Source: WHSW01 sp963769945 (GTDB lineage: Bacteria; Actinomycetota; Thermoleophilia; Solirubrobacterales; 70-9). Taken from it: DNA of 64,000 nucleotides. The notes beneath the pieces were generated by a model. The model had not been told where the DNA came from and made no database searches. It saw only the letters and a program-made list of their open reading frames with translations. This document shows positions 20,653 through 29,078 of this stretch, piece by piece. Position 1 is the stretch's first letter. Every line of letters starts with the position of its first letter. Made by a program: the position numbers and the translations under genes. The DNA lies in assembly GCA_963769945.1 (NCBI GenBank), contig CAVYOA010000014.1, positions 1 to 64,000 of the forward strand, written 5' to 3'.

Positions 20653-20760
20653 GCGGGCACCCGCATCCGGCCTCTCCTGGTCGCCGCGGCGTGAGAGCGT
20701 CGCGGCGGTCATCTCTCCTCCAGCGACCATCGCGGCGATGCTGAGCTGTTCCTTGTCCAT
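20620..20760 (-). CDS. Possible small protein antisense to sigH 3' end
   Basis: 46 codons from ATG 20760, beginning MDKEQLSIAAMVAGGEM. Third positions are strongly GC, as in real genes, but the last third overlaps the sigH end on the other strand. There is no clear ribosome site and no family is recognised. It may be chance. Confidence 0.2.
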   Translation of the reverse strand: MDKEQLSIAAMVAGGEMTAATLSRRGDQERPDAGARLDEHRAAADV

Positions 20761-20878
20761 TGCCCGGACGATGAGCGGACATATGCTGTGCCGGTAGACG
20801 CGTACCTGATGTGTCTGCGTACCGAGCCATCTCAAATGGCCAAAGTGTCGTGACGCATCCGGCCGAGCGTTACGAACT

Positions 20879-20951
20879 GCCCGGATAGCTCAATTGGTGG
20901 AGCAACACATTTGTAATGTGAAGGCTGTGGGTTCGAGTCCCACTCCGGGCT
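20879..20951 (+). tRNA. tRNA-Thr (UGU)
   Basis: Acceptor arms GCCCGGA (20879-20885) and TCCGGGC (20944-20950) pair perfectly. The D-arm AGCTCAATTGGTGGAGC, anticodon loop TTTGTAA and T-arm GTGGGTTCGAGTCCCAC are standard. The anticodon UGU reads ACA-type Thr codons. The anticodon stem has an A-A mismatch at its base. CCA is not encoded. The next gene begins immediately after it. Confidence 0.95.
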
Positions 20952-20952
20952 C

Positions 20953-21966
20953 TTGGCGGCTAGCGACTCAGATTTCACCTGGCGTGATGGCGAGCGCACG
21001 GTCCACTTCCGTGCCGGCGTCGTCGCGGACGCGCCCGAGATCCTTCGCGAGCACGGCTTTGACCCATACGAGCTGCTGACGACGGAGCGGGCGATGGGTG
21101 CGGCGCCGCTCGAGCTCGCCGAGGGTGCCGCGTGCTTTCACCACATCCCGCCCGGGCCGATCAACGCGGTCGCGGCGCGGGTGATCTCAGACGTCGAGCA
21201 CACCAACCTCGTCGCGCTCGGCGGCGGGCGAGTAATCGATACGGCGAAGGCGATAGCGGCCGTTCGCGGCGGCCACGTGGCGGCACTGCCAACCACGCTC
21301 TCTGGAGCGGAGATGACGCGGATCCACCGTTTGCCTGAGGGCAAGGAGGCGAGCGACGGCCTCGTTCGGCCGCACATCGTGCTCGCCGATCCGCCGCTGA
21401 TGACGGGTCTTCAGGAGGCGAATCTGCGTGCCAGCGCCCTCAACTCCCTCGCCCACGCCGCCGACTCGCTCTACACGCCGCTTGCCAATCCGATTGCCGA
21501 GATGGCCGCGCTTCGCGGCGCCAAGCTGATCGCTCGGTCACTCGACCGCAAGCGCTCCGAGCGCGATCCGGCAACGCTCGCGCTCGGCTCGATCCTCTGC
21601 GCTTACGCGATCGACTCGGCCGGGTTGGCGCTGCACCATGTCGTCTGCCAGTCGTTGGTCCGGGTATTGAGCCTGCCGCACGCCGAGACAAACGCGGCGA
21701 TGTTCCCGCACGTGCTCGAGTCGCTGATCGGGCGCGTTGGCCCGCAGATGACGGCCTTCGCCCGCGCGCTCGGCGCCAAGCGACCAGAGCTCGTCGCCCG
21801 CGTGACCAAGCTCGGCGGCGGCCGGCGCCACCTATCGAAGCTGGGCGCCGAGCGCGGGCGTCTCGACGAGGCGGTGAGGGTGATCCTCGCGCGCCCCGAG
21901 TTGAGAACCACGCCCAACGTGCCGGGCGAGACCGAGATCCGCGAGCTGATCGAACGCGCCTGGTAG
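20953..21966 (+). CDS. Iron-containing alcohol dehydrogenase / maleylacetate reductase-like
   Basis: 337-residue group III dehydrogenase. The NAD-binding part has VALGGGRVIDTAKAIA and ALPTTLSGAEMT. Metal-ligand histidines are in NSLAHAADSLYTP, ALHHVVCQSL and LPHAETNAAMFPHV. The closest match in layout is maleylacetate reductase, which lacks some residues of the classical alcohol dehydrogenases; this is a recalled family resemblance. The TTG at 20953, two bases past the tRNA, is the only upstream start that keeps the FTWRDGERTVHF lead-in, so the gene may be read through from the tRNA transcript. No aromatic catabolism genes are adjacent. Confidence 0.78.
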   Translation: MAASDSDFTWRDGERTVHFRAGVVADAPEILREHGFDPYELLTTERAMGAAPLELAEGAACFHHIPPGPINAVAARVISDVEHTNLVALGGGRVIDTAKAIAAVRGGHVAALPTTLSGAEMTRIHRLPEGKEASDGLVRPHIVLADPPLMTGLQEANLRASALNSLAHAADSLYTPLANPIAEMAALRGAKLIARSLDRKRSERDPATLALGSILCAYAIDSAGLALHHVVCQSLVRVLSLPHAETNAAMFPHVLESLIGRVGPQMTAFARALGAKRPELVARVTKLGGGRRHLSKLGAERGRLDEAVRVILARPELRTTPNVPGETEIRELIERAW

Positions 21967-22536
21967 GTCTAGATGCTGTTCGTCGAAGCATGCTTGGGCT
22001 CGCTTCCATTCGCGAGCCAGCAAGCCGTAGAACGCGCTGTCGGTGACCTCGCCGGCGACTGTCCAACGCTCCCGGAGCAATCCCTCGTGGGTGAAGCCGA
22101 GCCGTTCGAGCGAGCGCACCGAGGCGGCGTTGGCGGGATCGACGTCGGCCTCGAGCCTAGTCAGCGCGAGCTCCTCGAAGGCATAGGCGATCACCGTGCG
22201 CTGGCTCTCGCCCGCATAGCCCTGGCCCCAGTGCTCGCTGCCGAGGATATAGCCGAGCTCGGCTCGCGGCTGGTCGTGGGCGAGCATCAGCGTGACCGTT
22301 CCGATCAAGGTCTCGTCGCGTTTGCGCTCGATCCCCCAGGTGAGGCTGTTGTCGCCGTCCACCGGCTCGACGATCGAGCCAAGCAGCGCCCGGGTGCGCT
22401 CGAGCCCTACGTGTGGCGGTTCGCTCCAATGGCGCATCGAACGGGGGTCGGAGAAGATCGCGAACATCGCCTCGAGGTCGTCGGCGACGAGCGGGCGCAG
22501 TCTCGTGCGATCGGTGTCAAGTGTCGGCAGGTTCAT
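21832..22536 (-). CDS. GNAT acetyltransferase (RimJ/RimL type)
   Basis: Acetyl-CoA-dependent N-acetyltransferase. Residues 1-180 show RTRLRPLVADDLEAMFAIFSD, the acetyl-CoA loop LGSEHWGQGYAGESQ, and NAASVRSLERLGFTHEG, all typical of the RimJ/RimL group. The frame runs on to 21832, overlapping the convergent dehydrogenase by 135 bases. In another frame a TAG occurs near 21972, just after EWKRAQACFDEQH, which is where relatives end, so a small indel probably hides the real stop. The substrate is unknown. Confidence 0.75.
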   Translation of the reverse strand: MNLPTLDTDRTRLRPLVADDLEAMFAIFSDPRSMRHWSEPPHVGLERTRALLGSIVEPVDGDNSLTWGIERKRDETLIGTVTLMLAHDQPRAELGYILGSEHWGQGYAGESQRTVIAYAFEELALTRLEADVDPANAASVRSLERLGFTHEGLLRERWTVAGEVTDSAFYGLLAREWKRAQACFDEQHLDLPGAFDQLADLGLARHVGRGSQLGAREDHPHRLVETPALGAQLR

Positions 22537-22601
22537 GACCAGGACTCAGTCTGGCGCCAACCCGTAAGTAACGCCTGGCGCGCGCCCGTGTAGCAACGCG
22601 C

Positions 22602-24323
22602 ATGGATGAGGGAACTCAGGGCTCTGCGCGCTCGGCGCCGCCGCGAAGCGACGACGTCATCAGCCAAGAGCGCTTCGACGCCTACCACCGCTTCGCGCGG
22701 GAGAAGGGGACCAGTCGCGTCCTCTATTACGTCATCCGCTGCATCTTCACGCCGGTCTTCTTGATCTGGTTTCGCCTCCAGCGCACAGGTCGCGAGCACG
22801 CTCGTCTTAAGGGCGGCATGGTCGTCGCCTCGAATCACCGAAGCTTCCTCGACCCGTTTGCGATCGGCGCGCTGCTGCCGTGGCGTCGGCGCATGCAGTT
22901 CGTAGCCAAGGTCGAGCTGTTCGAGAACCGCTGGCAGGGCTGGTTTCTCTCGCGTCTCGGCGCTTTTCCGATTCGCCGCGGCCAGTCCGATGAGGTCGCA
23001 ATGAAGACGGCGCGACTGATCGTCGAGCGCGGCGGGACAGTCGTCATCTTCCCCGAGGGCACGCGCCATCGCACCGGATCGCTCGGGCGCCCACGCCGCG
23101 GTGTCGGCAGGCTCGCGCTGGAAACGGGGGCTTCGGTGCTGCCGGTCGCCTGCGTGGGATCGGAGGAGGTTCGCCGTGGCTGGCGGATACGACCGCGAAA
23201 AGTGAAGCTGCGGGCGGGCAAGCCCCTGACGTTCCCCCAGACTGATAAGCCGTCCACGGCGCTCGCGGCCACCGTCACGGACCGTATCTGGCCGAACATC
23301 GAGCTGCAGTGGGAATGGCTCGGCGGCCTGCCGCCGCTGCGTAAGGCGGCGGTCATCGGGGCGGGCAGCTGGGGCACAGCGGTCGCTGTGCTGCTTGCCA
23401 GGGGAGGACTTGAAGTCGAGCTCGGCACGCGCACGACCGAGAAAGCGCACGAGATCCTCAAGAAAGGCGAGAACGAGAACTACCTGCCAGGGGTCAAGCT
23501 GCCGCCGGAGATGGCCGTCAAGCGCGCCAGCGAAATCGAGCTCGCCGGTTGCGATCTGGTCTGCCTCGCCGTCCCATCGGCGGCCCTGCCCAACGTCGTT
23601 GGCTCACTCTCTGATCGAATCGGGACACGGGCCTCGGTCCTGCTGCTGTCCAAAGGCTTCGTGCAGCCGATGGGCGCCCTGCCCAACGAGTACGTCTCCG
23701 AGCGCATCCGCGCCCGCGCGATCGCATCGCTTGGCGGACCCGCGCACGCCCGCGAAGCGGCTGCCGGCATGGCAGCCCTGGTGCTTGGCAGCGCCGACGT
23801 CGACCTGCGGACGATGCTCGGCGAGGTGTTCGACCGTGCGGGTCTCGTCTGCGAGCGCACCGACGACGTCGTCGGCGTCGAGGTTGCGGGCGCCTCCAAG
23901 AATGCGGCAGCACTCGCCGCGGCGGCCGCGCAGCGGTTTGGCCTCAATGCCGCGGGCATCGCTGCCGCCGGGGTCTGGCGCGAGTGCGTCGACTTCGCCC
24001 TCGCTAAGGGTGCGCACCTCGAGACGTTCTCCGGGCTCGCGGGCGTCGGCGACCTGATGGCCACCGTGCTGGCGCCGAAGAGCCGCAATCGCCAGGCGGG
24101 AGAGCTGCTCGGCGCCGGTGTCTCGGCGGAGAAGATCCCGGGACGCATCGGCCAGGCGTCGGAGGGACTCGACTCGGTGCCGCTGATCGCGCAGACCGTC
24201 ACGGCCGCTGGGATCGATGCGCCGAGCCTCGAAGGCCTCGCGGCTCTGATCGAGGGCGAGATCGACGCAAGTGAATGGGTCGCGGGCTTGCGGCGCGCCG
24301 AGCGGGCGCGAAAGGCCGCGTGA
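22602..24323 (+). CDS. Fusion: 1-acylglycerol-3-phosphate acyltransferase (PlsC) and glycerol-3-phosphate dehydrogenase (GpsA)
   Basis: 573 residues in a single frame. Residues 40-240 are a PlsC-type acyltransferase with NHRSFLD (His79 and Asp84 of the HX4D motif) and FPEGT (150-154). Residues 248-573 are complete NAD(P)-dependent GpsA: Rossmann GAGSWGTA (253-260), LLLSKGF, GVEVAGASKNAAALAAA and a C-terminal GEIDASEW. The junction GGLPPLRKAAVIGAGSWG has no stop and no ATG or GTG for a separate gpsA start, so this looks like a true fusion. GpsA makes sn-glycerol 3-phosphate and PlsC acts two steps later in phosphatidic acid synthesis; the first acyltransferase (PlsB or PlsY) is not in the window. 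Confidence 0.9.
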   Translation: MDEGTQGSARSAPPRSDDVISQERFDAYHRFAREKGTSRVLYYVIRCIFTPVFLIWFRLQRTGREHARLKGGMVVASNHRSFLDPFAIGALLPWRRRMQFVAKVELFENRWQGWFLSRLGAFPIRRGQSDEVAMKTARLIVERGGTVVIFPEGTRHRTGSLGRPRRGVGRLALETGASVLPVACVGSEEVRRGWRIRPRKVKLRAGKPLTFPQTDKPSTALAATVTDRIWPNIELQWEWLGGLPPLRKAAVIGAGSWGTAVAVLLARGGLEVELGTRTTEKAHEILKKGENENYLPGVKLPPEMAVKRASEIELAGCDLVCLAVPSAALPNVVGSLSDRIGTRASVLLLSKGFVQPMGALPNEYVSERIRARAIASLGGPAHAREAAAGMAALVLGSADVDLRTMLGEVFDRAGLVCERTDDVVGVEVAGASKNAAALAAAAAQRFGLNAAGIAAAGVWRECVDFALAKGAHLETFSGLAGVGDLMATVLAPKSRNRQAGELLGAGVSAEKIPGRIGQASEGLDSVPLIAQTVTAAGIDAPSLEGLAALIEGEIDASEWVAGLRRAERARKAA

Positions 24324-24330
24324 GGCGGGC

Positions 24331-24336
24331 TACGCT
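24331..24336 (+). promoter_or_regulatory. Putative -10 element (TACGCT) for ECF sigma gene
   Basis: TACGCT ends six bases before GTG 24343. Confidence 0.5.
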
Positions 24337-24342
24337 TGCCGC

Positions 24343-24915
24343 GTGAGCGACGAAATCGAGGCGGACGAGGCGCAGGCGCCGACGGTATCGCCGCCACGTG
24401 CCTCGAAGGCCGAGCTCGACCGCGACTTCTCCGAGCTCTACCGGGCCCACCTTCGCGATGTGTACTCCTACGCCTACTACCGGGTTGGCAACCACCACGA
24501 CGCCGAGGATCTGACCGAGCAAGCGTTCCTTCAGGCCTATCGCCACTTCGAGCGGGCCCAGCGCGAGTCCAACGGGCGGCCCTTGCGACCGTGGTTGATC
24601 CGCATCGCCCACAACCTCGCCTCGAACTACTACCGCGATCGGGCGCGCAAGCCAGAGGCAAATATCGAAGCGATCGAGCCGCCGGCCCATCCGCACGAGA
24701 CCGAGCGGGTGGTCGAGGGACGCGAGGAGCTTCGCGCTGTGATGGAGCGGCTCACCGAACTTCCGGAGGACCGGCGCGACGCGCTGATCATGCGCTTCGC
24801 GCTGGGAATGTCCAACCGCGAGATCGCCCGCGCCCTGGGCCGCACCGACGGCGCGACCAAAGTCCTGATCCACCGGGCGATCAAGCAGCTCGAGGAGCTG
24901 ATGGCCGATGACTGA
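24343..24915 (+). CDS. ECF-type RNA polymerase sigma factor (module 1)
   Basis: 190-residue sigma-70 family regulator. Region 2 reads VYSYAYYRVGNHHDAEDLTEQAFLQAYRHF and RPWLIRIAHNLASNYYRDR. Region 4 reads LPEDRRDALIMRFALGMSNREIARALGRTDGATKVLIHRAIKQL. The frame is open upstream, but GTG 24343 is favoured by the -10 element and by homology. The following gene overlaps it by eight bases (ATGACTGA), a typical sigma/anti-sigma arrangement. Confidence 0.88.
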   Translation: MSDEIEADEAQAPTVSPPRASKAELDRDFSELYRAHLRDVYSYAYYRVGNHHDAEDLTEQAFLQAYRHFERAQRESNGRPLRPWLIRIAHNLASNYYRDRARKPEANIEAIEPPAHPHETERVVEGREELRAVMERLTELPEDRRDALIMRFALGMSNREIARALGRTDGATKVLIHRAIKQLEELMADD

Positions 24916-25346
24916 GCACTCCGGCAAGCTCAACCTCGAGCGCCTCCTGGCCGACGCCCTGCGTCCGATCGATCCGCCAGAGGATCTGGTGTCGCGGGTG
25001 GAGACGACACTCTCGTCGATCACCGAACAGGCAGCAGCCGAGCTCTCCAGTTGGGCCGACGATCTCAGCGAGGGCGAGCTCGAGGCGCTCAAGGATCCGC
25101 GCAACTGGGTGCGGCCGGTCGCCGCTGTCGCGGTCGGAGGCGCTGCCGCCGGCGCCCTCGTCCTGGTCGGGCGTGCGGCGACGCCGCCGCCCTGGTGGGT
25201 TGCGCGACGGCGCCGAGCGCCTGCTGCGCGATCTGCGGGCTAAGTCGCTGCGCAGACGGGCTCGACGTGCTCGGTCGCCGTCGAGCGAGCTGGCGAACGC
25301 GATCCGGCCGGCTTCTGCGTTGCCGCGCCGGCACCGAGGCCGGTGA
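24908..25346 (+). CDS. Putative membrane anti-sigma partner of module 1 (probable frameshift)
   Basis: The N-terminal half (LNLERLLADALRPIDPPEDLVSRVETTLSSI) is helical, and residues 73-92 (VAAVAVGGAAAGALVLVGRA) form one membrane segment. In the uninterrupted frame it stops at 25243, but from about 25195 another frame has much better codon statistics (GLRDGAERLLRDLRAKS) and ends at 25346. I do not recognise the family. Overlap with the sigma gene is the main reason to call it a regulator. The longer version would overlap the convergent DUF4383 gene by about 100 bases. Confidence 0.5.
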
Positions 25347-25701
25347 GCCCGATGAGCAGATGCGAGGAAGTTGGCCTCGGAGTTGATCGCAACGAGGTCG
25401 AGCAGCGCCCCGATTCCCTCCTCGACCTCGAGAAGTCCCCAGATCGCGATGATCACGTAGACCAGGCCGAAGGCGAGCGCATAGGTGCGCGCCGCGGAGC
25501 CCGCCGCGAGCAGACCGAGCAGGCCGGTGGCGAGATGCAGCAGGTTGTGCCAGCCGTTGACCGCGAAGACTCCGAAGATGCTCTCCGAGGTGATCGCGGA
25601 GCCGGTATCGAAGCTCGCTTCGTAGAAGAAGCCGATGATCCCCCCGATCGCCAGAGGGCGCCGGCCAGGGTGCAGTAGAGCTGGGCTGGGGTGGTGGTCA
25701 T
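25240..25701 (-). CDS. DUF4383 membrane protein (two frameshifts)
   Basis: Small actinobacterial membrane protein of unknown function. Reading across indels near 25660 and 25300 gives the characteristic order: TPAQLYCTLAGAL, then GIIGFFYEASFDTGS, VNGWHNLLHLATGLLGLLAA, ALAFGLVYVIIAIWG, a second NSEANFL and LLIGLTGLGAGAAT. Four hydrophobic helices are expected. The paired NGWHN and N-A-N-x-LH motifs define DUF4383. It lies between two sigma/anti-sigma modules on the opposite strand. The uninterrupted frames are all short, so automated calls would miss it. Confidence 0.78.
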
Positions 25702-25806
25702 CGGTCGGTCTGCACGTCTGCGGGTTGCGTGCTGCAAACTACCTGCTTCCGTGATCCGTGCCCAGATCTCACGACGTACTACGTTCGTGGGGAAACGAGC
25801 TCGAAC

Positions 25807-26411
25807 TTGACGACGGATGCGCTGCAAAGGCTTGCCGATGAGGATCTGATGACCCTCGTCGAGCGCAAGGACGCCGGCGCCTTCGAGATCCTCTACGACC
25901 GCCATGGTGGTGCGGCCTACTCGCTCGCGCATCGGATCGTCGGCAACCCCGGCGTTGCCGAAGAGGTCACCCAGGAAGCGTTCATTTCCGTCTGGCGCAG
26001 CGGAGCGCGCTTCGATGCGGCCCGTGGCAGCGTTCGCTCGTGGACGCTCGGGATCGTGCGCAATCGCGCGATCGATGCCCTGCGCCGGGCATCGGGCTCC
26101 GCACCCAAACTCGATCTCGACGACGACGGCGTGCTCGAGGGCCAGTGGGCCGAGGAAGCTGACGGACTCGGAGGCGATCCGCCGCGAGACCTCACGCAAG
26201 CTCAAGGGCGCGCTTGCAGAGCTTCCCTCCGAGCAGTCCGAGGTGATCGCTCTCGCCTACTTCGGCGGCTTCACGCACTCGGAGATCGCGCAGATGCTGG
26301 CGATGCCCCTGGGTACGGTCAAGGGCAGGATGAGATTGGGGCTGGAGAAGACCAGGCTGACGCTGGCCGAGAGCATGGGCGCGAGAGCGATCATCGGAGG
26401 TGTTGCCGTGA
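25807..26411 (+). CDS. RNA polymerase sigma-70 (SigK-like ECF) factor (module 2, frameshifted)
   Basis: Region 2 is intact: FEILYDRHGGAAYSLAHRIVGNPGVAEEVTQEAFISVWRSGARFD and SWTLGIVRNRAIDALRR. Near 26165 the frame shifts and region 4 continues as ALAELPSEQSEVIALAYFGGFTHSEIAQMLAMPLGTVKGRMRLGLEKTR. TTG 25807 gives a start close to the conserved domain; GTG 25729 is also in frame. The end is uncertain: the given stop is the TGA in the third frame that overlaps the next start (GTGA). In the frame actually present, the product runs without a stop into the anti-sigma gene. Confidence 0.8.
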
Positions 26412-27165
26412 GCCGTGACTTCCATGCGGACATCGAGTCGCTGCGCGACGATCTCGCCGCCTATTCGCTCGGCGCTCTCGATGCGACCGAGAAGGTCGCC
26501 CTCGAGCGACATCTCGAAGGCTGTGACTCCTGTCTCGAGCGACTCGTGTGGTTGCGTCCCGCCGTCGACCTGCTGCCCGGGTCGGTGACGCAGCGCGCAC
26601 GCGCCCGACAGCCTGCGCCAGAGCTTGATGGCCACGGTTCGCGCCGAGGCCGCAGAACAACGGCCGGCGGCCGAGCCCGGAGCTTCAGCCCGACCGAGCG
26701 GGCATCCTCGTCGGAGCGCCGCGAGCGATGGTGGCAAGGCCTCGGCAACGTGATGCTGCGTCCGGCCAGCTGGCGATGATCGTGCTGATCGTGGCAGTGG
26801 CCGGGGTCGCCGGCGGCTACGTCCTGCGGGGCGAGGGAGACGTCCAGGGCAGCGAGTTCGTCAAGGCGGTTCCGGCTTCGGGCGCCGCCCAGGTCTCGGC
26901 AACGCTGGAGCGCCACGGCGATTCGGGCACCCTGCATGTCCACCAACTTCCCGAGCTCGGCCGCGACGAGGTCTACGAGGTGTGGGTGCAGCGCGCCGAC
27001 GTGATGGAGCCGCGCAGCACCTTCGTGCTCGAACGCGACGGCAGCGCCGAGGCGGCGGTGCCGGGCCCGCTCGGCGGCGCCGAGGCGGTGCTGGTCTCGG
27101 TCGAGCCACGTCTCGGGAGTCCGCGGCCGACCTCGCCGCCGATCCTGGAAGCATCGTTGCGCTGA
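26408..27165 (+). CDS. RskA-like anti-sigma factor (module 2, frameshifted)
   Basis: The N-terminal anti-sigma zinc-finger region reads AAYSLGALDATEKVALERHLEGCDSCLERL, with the H-x3-C-x2-C core. A membrane helix (MIVLIVAVAGVAGGYVL) and an extracytoplasmic RskA domain follow (LPELGRDEVYEVWVQRAD, PLGGAEAVLVSVEP, SPRPTSPPILEASL). Two indels, near 26600 and 26745, break the linker and the start of the helix. RskA proteins hold SigK-type sigma factors at the membrane and release them by regulated proteolysis. A rhomboid-family intramembrane protease gene follows directly. Confidence 0.82.
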
Positions 27166-27209
27166 GCGATCGCCGGCGGCCGGGTCGTCGGTGCCGTGTG
27201 GACGCTGCC

Positions 27210-27215
27210 TATAGT
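27210..27215 (+). promoter_or_regulatory. Putative -10 element (TATAGT) for rhomboid gene
   Basis: TATAGT ends seven bases before ATG 27223. Confidence 0.5.
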
Positions 27216-27222
27216 CACGCGG

Positions 27223-28069
27223 ATGCCGCCAGGCGACTTGTTACAGGCACCCGGACCGCGAGACGAACGTCTCCTGCTCGAATTGCGAGCGGCCGATCTG
27301 CCCCGACTGCATGACGTCGACGCCCGTCGGCATGCGCTGCCCGGAATGCTCGCGCCAGCGAACCGTGGTCAAGACGGTCGGGGGGCGACCGAGCTCATCC
27401 GACGCACCGGCGACTTACGCCTTCATCGGCTTGTGCGTGTTCGGCTTCCTCGGTCAGCTGGCCACCGGAGGCGACCTCTTTCGCGGTGGTGGCTCGCTCG
27501 GCCTGGATGGCCTCTTCTTCGCCCCCTTCGTCGACGCGGGAGATTGGTACCGGACTCTGAGCTACGGCTTCCTGCACTCGGGAGTGCTCCACCTCGGCCT
27601 CAACGTGCTCGCCCTGTACATCCTTGGGACGCTGCTTGAGCCGGCGATCGGAACGCCTCGTTTCGTCGCGATATTTCTCATCTCCGTGCTCGGCGGGGCA
27701 CTCGGCGTCGCTCTGATCGAGCCGGGCTCGCCCACCGTCGGGGCGTCGGGCGGCGTCTTCGGGTTGATGGCTGCTGCGTTTATCATCGCTCGCGATCGAG
27801 GCATGGACGAGCTCGCATCGCAGATCGGCTTCTTCGTCGTTATCAACCTCGTGTTCACGTTTTCTGTGCCTCGGGTCAGCATCGGCGGCCATATCGGCGG
27901 GCTGCTCGCGGGCGCGGCTGTCGCCTTCGCGATCTCCGCACTTGCGCGCCGGCGCGGTGGGCAGTCTCAGACCAGGCTCGAGGCAGTCGTGCTGCTCGGG
28001 ATTCTGGCCGCTGTCGTGGTGGCGACCGTGCTGGCGGTGGCGGGGACGAGCGAGCCGACAGTTCTCTGA
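27223..28069 (+). CDS. Rhomboid family intramembrane serine protease with N-terminal zinc ribbon (one frameshift)
   Basis: The zinc-binding head reads CYRHPDRETNVSCSNCERPI then CPDC and MRCPEC. Six or seven membrane helices follow. The catalytic Ser is in GASGGVFGL and the catalytic His in GGHIGGLLAG; HSGVLHLGLN in loop 1 is also standard. The zinc-ribbon frame has no start of its own: the ATG at 27223 is one base out, and removing one T near 27238 joins MPPGD directly to CYRHPD. Cytoplasmic zinc ribbons are common on actinobacterial rhomboids. Its place just after an RskA-type anti-sigma gene is suggestive, but membrane cleavage of anti-sigma factors usually uses site-2 proteases. Confidence 0.9.
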
Positions 28070-28165
28070 GAGTGGCCGTGACGAGTAATCGGTGCTGATG
28101 CGCATGTACTCGCCGCGCCCAACCCGAGCGCGCCCGACCCACTCACTCCCGACCGACCGAAACCT

Positions 28166-29056
28166 CTAGAGCTCTTCGAAGCTCAGGCCTTCTGGCGCCT
28201 CCACCCGCTCCGGATGCAATAGATGCGCCAGCAACTCGACCCCGTCCACCAACCGCGGCCCCGGGCGCGAGAACGAGGATGCGGCGTCGACGGCCACGAC
28301 TCTCGCCGCGCTCAACGAACGCAACCATTCGCCATGCTCGCGGACCTGCTCGGCGGCCTCAGCGGCATAGAGCCCGCACGGCATCGCAACGACGATCTCT
28401 GGCTGCGCCGCGGCGAGCTCCTCGCGCGAGACCACCTTCGATCTCTCGCCGGGGACTCCGAGGACGTCCTCGCCACCCGCTAGCTCGACCATCTCAGGCA
28501 CCCAGTGGCCGCCGATGAAGATCGGGTCGAGCCACTCGAGCGCAGCCACCCGGGCCCGGGCAAGGCCGTCGACCGCGCTCGCGACCGCCGCCAGCCGGGC
28601 GCGCAGGGCTCGCAGCACCGGCTCGCCAAAGCGTGGGTTGCCGGTGGCCCAGGCAAGCCGGACGAGGTCGCCGAGCACGTCCTCGAGGTTCTCCGGGTCG
28701 AGCGAGAGCACGCGCGGCGCATTCGGCAGCTGGGCGGCGACCGCGCGCACGTCGTCGACGGAGACGGCGCACACCGCGCAGAGTGCCTGGGTGACGATCA
28801 GGTCGGGCTCGAGCTCTGCGAGCGCCACCTCGTCGAGGCGGTATAGCGATTCCCCGCGCGCCGTCACCTCGCGTACCCGGCGATCGATTTCGCCGGGCTC
28901 CAGGCTCTCGGAGATCACGCTCGAGGTCAGCTTCGGCAGCTCTGCGACCTGCGGCGGGTAGTCGCACTCGTGCGTTACCGCGACGATCGAGTTGCCGAGC
29001 CCGAGCGCGCACAGCGCCTCGGTCGCCGAGGGGACCAGGCTCGCGATCCTCATCAC
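28166..29056 (-). CDS. BtuF-like cobalamin/iron-siderophore binding protein
   Basis: Periplasmic-binding-protein fold of the helical-backbone class, 296 residues. MRIASLVPSATEALCALGLG, VTHECDYPPQV, EPDLIVTQ, VLSLDPENLEDVLGDL, GGHWVPEMVELAGG and PEIVVAMPCGL are typical of the cobalamin-binding subgroup. There is no signal peptide or lipobox, and no permease or ATPase gene nearby, so a cytoplasmic or orphan role must be considered. The start may be GTG 29056 or the adjacent ATG 29053; GTG is favoured by TATATT ending six bases upstream. Confidence 0.8.
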   Translation of the reverse strand: MMRIASLVPSATEALCALGLGNSIVAVTHECDYPPQVAELPKLTSSVISESLEPGEIDRRVREVTARGESLYRLDEVALAELEPDLIVTQALCAVCAVSVDDVRAVAAQLPNAPRVLSLDPENLEDVLGDLVRLAWATGNPRFGEPVLRALRARLAAVASAVDGLARARVAALEWLDPIFIGGHWVPEMVELAGGEDVLGVPGERSKVVSREELAAAQPEIVVAMPCGLYAAEAAEQVREHGEWLRSLSAARVVAVDAASSFSRPGPRLVDGVELLAHLLHPERVEAPEGLSFEEL

Positions 29057-29078
29057 CCGACGAATATAGGCTTGAGCG
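29057..29078. promoter_or_regulatory. 22-bp divergent leaderless promoter with overlapping -10 boxes
   Basis: Between the divergent start codons at 29056 (minus) and 29079 (plus) there are only 22 bases. TAGGCT (29067-29072, plus) and TATATT (29068-29063, minus) each end six bases from their start codon and share bases 29067-29068. Any -35 must lie inside the opposite gene, and polymerase cannot occupy both at once. Confidence 0.55.
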
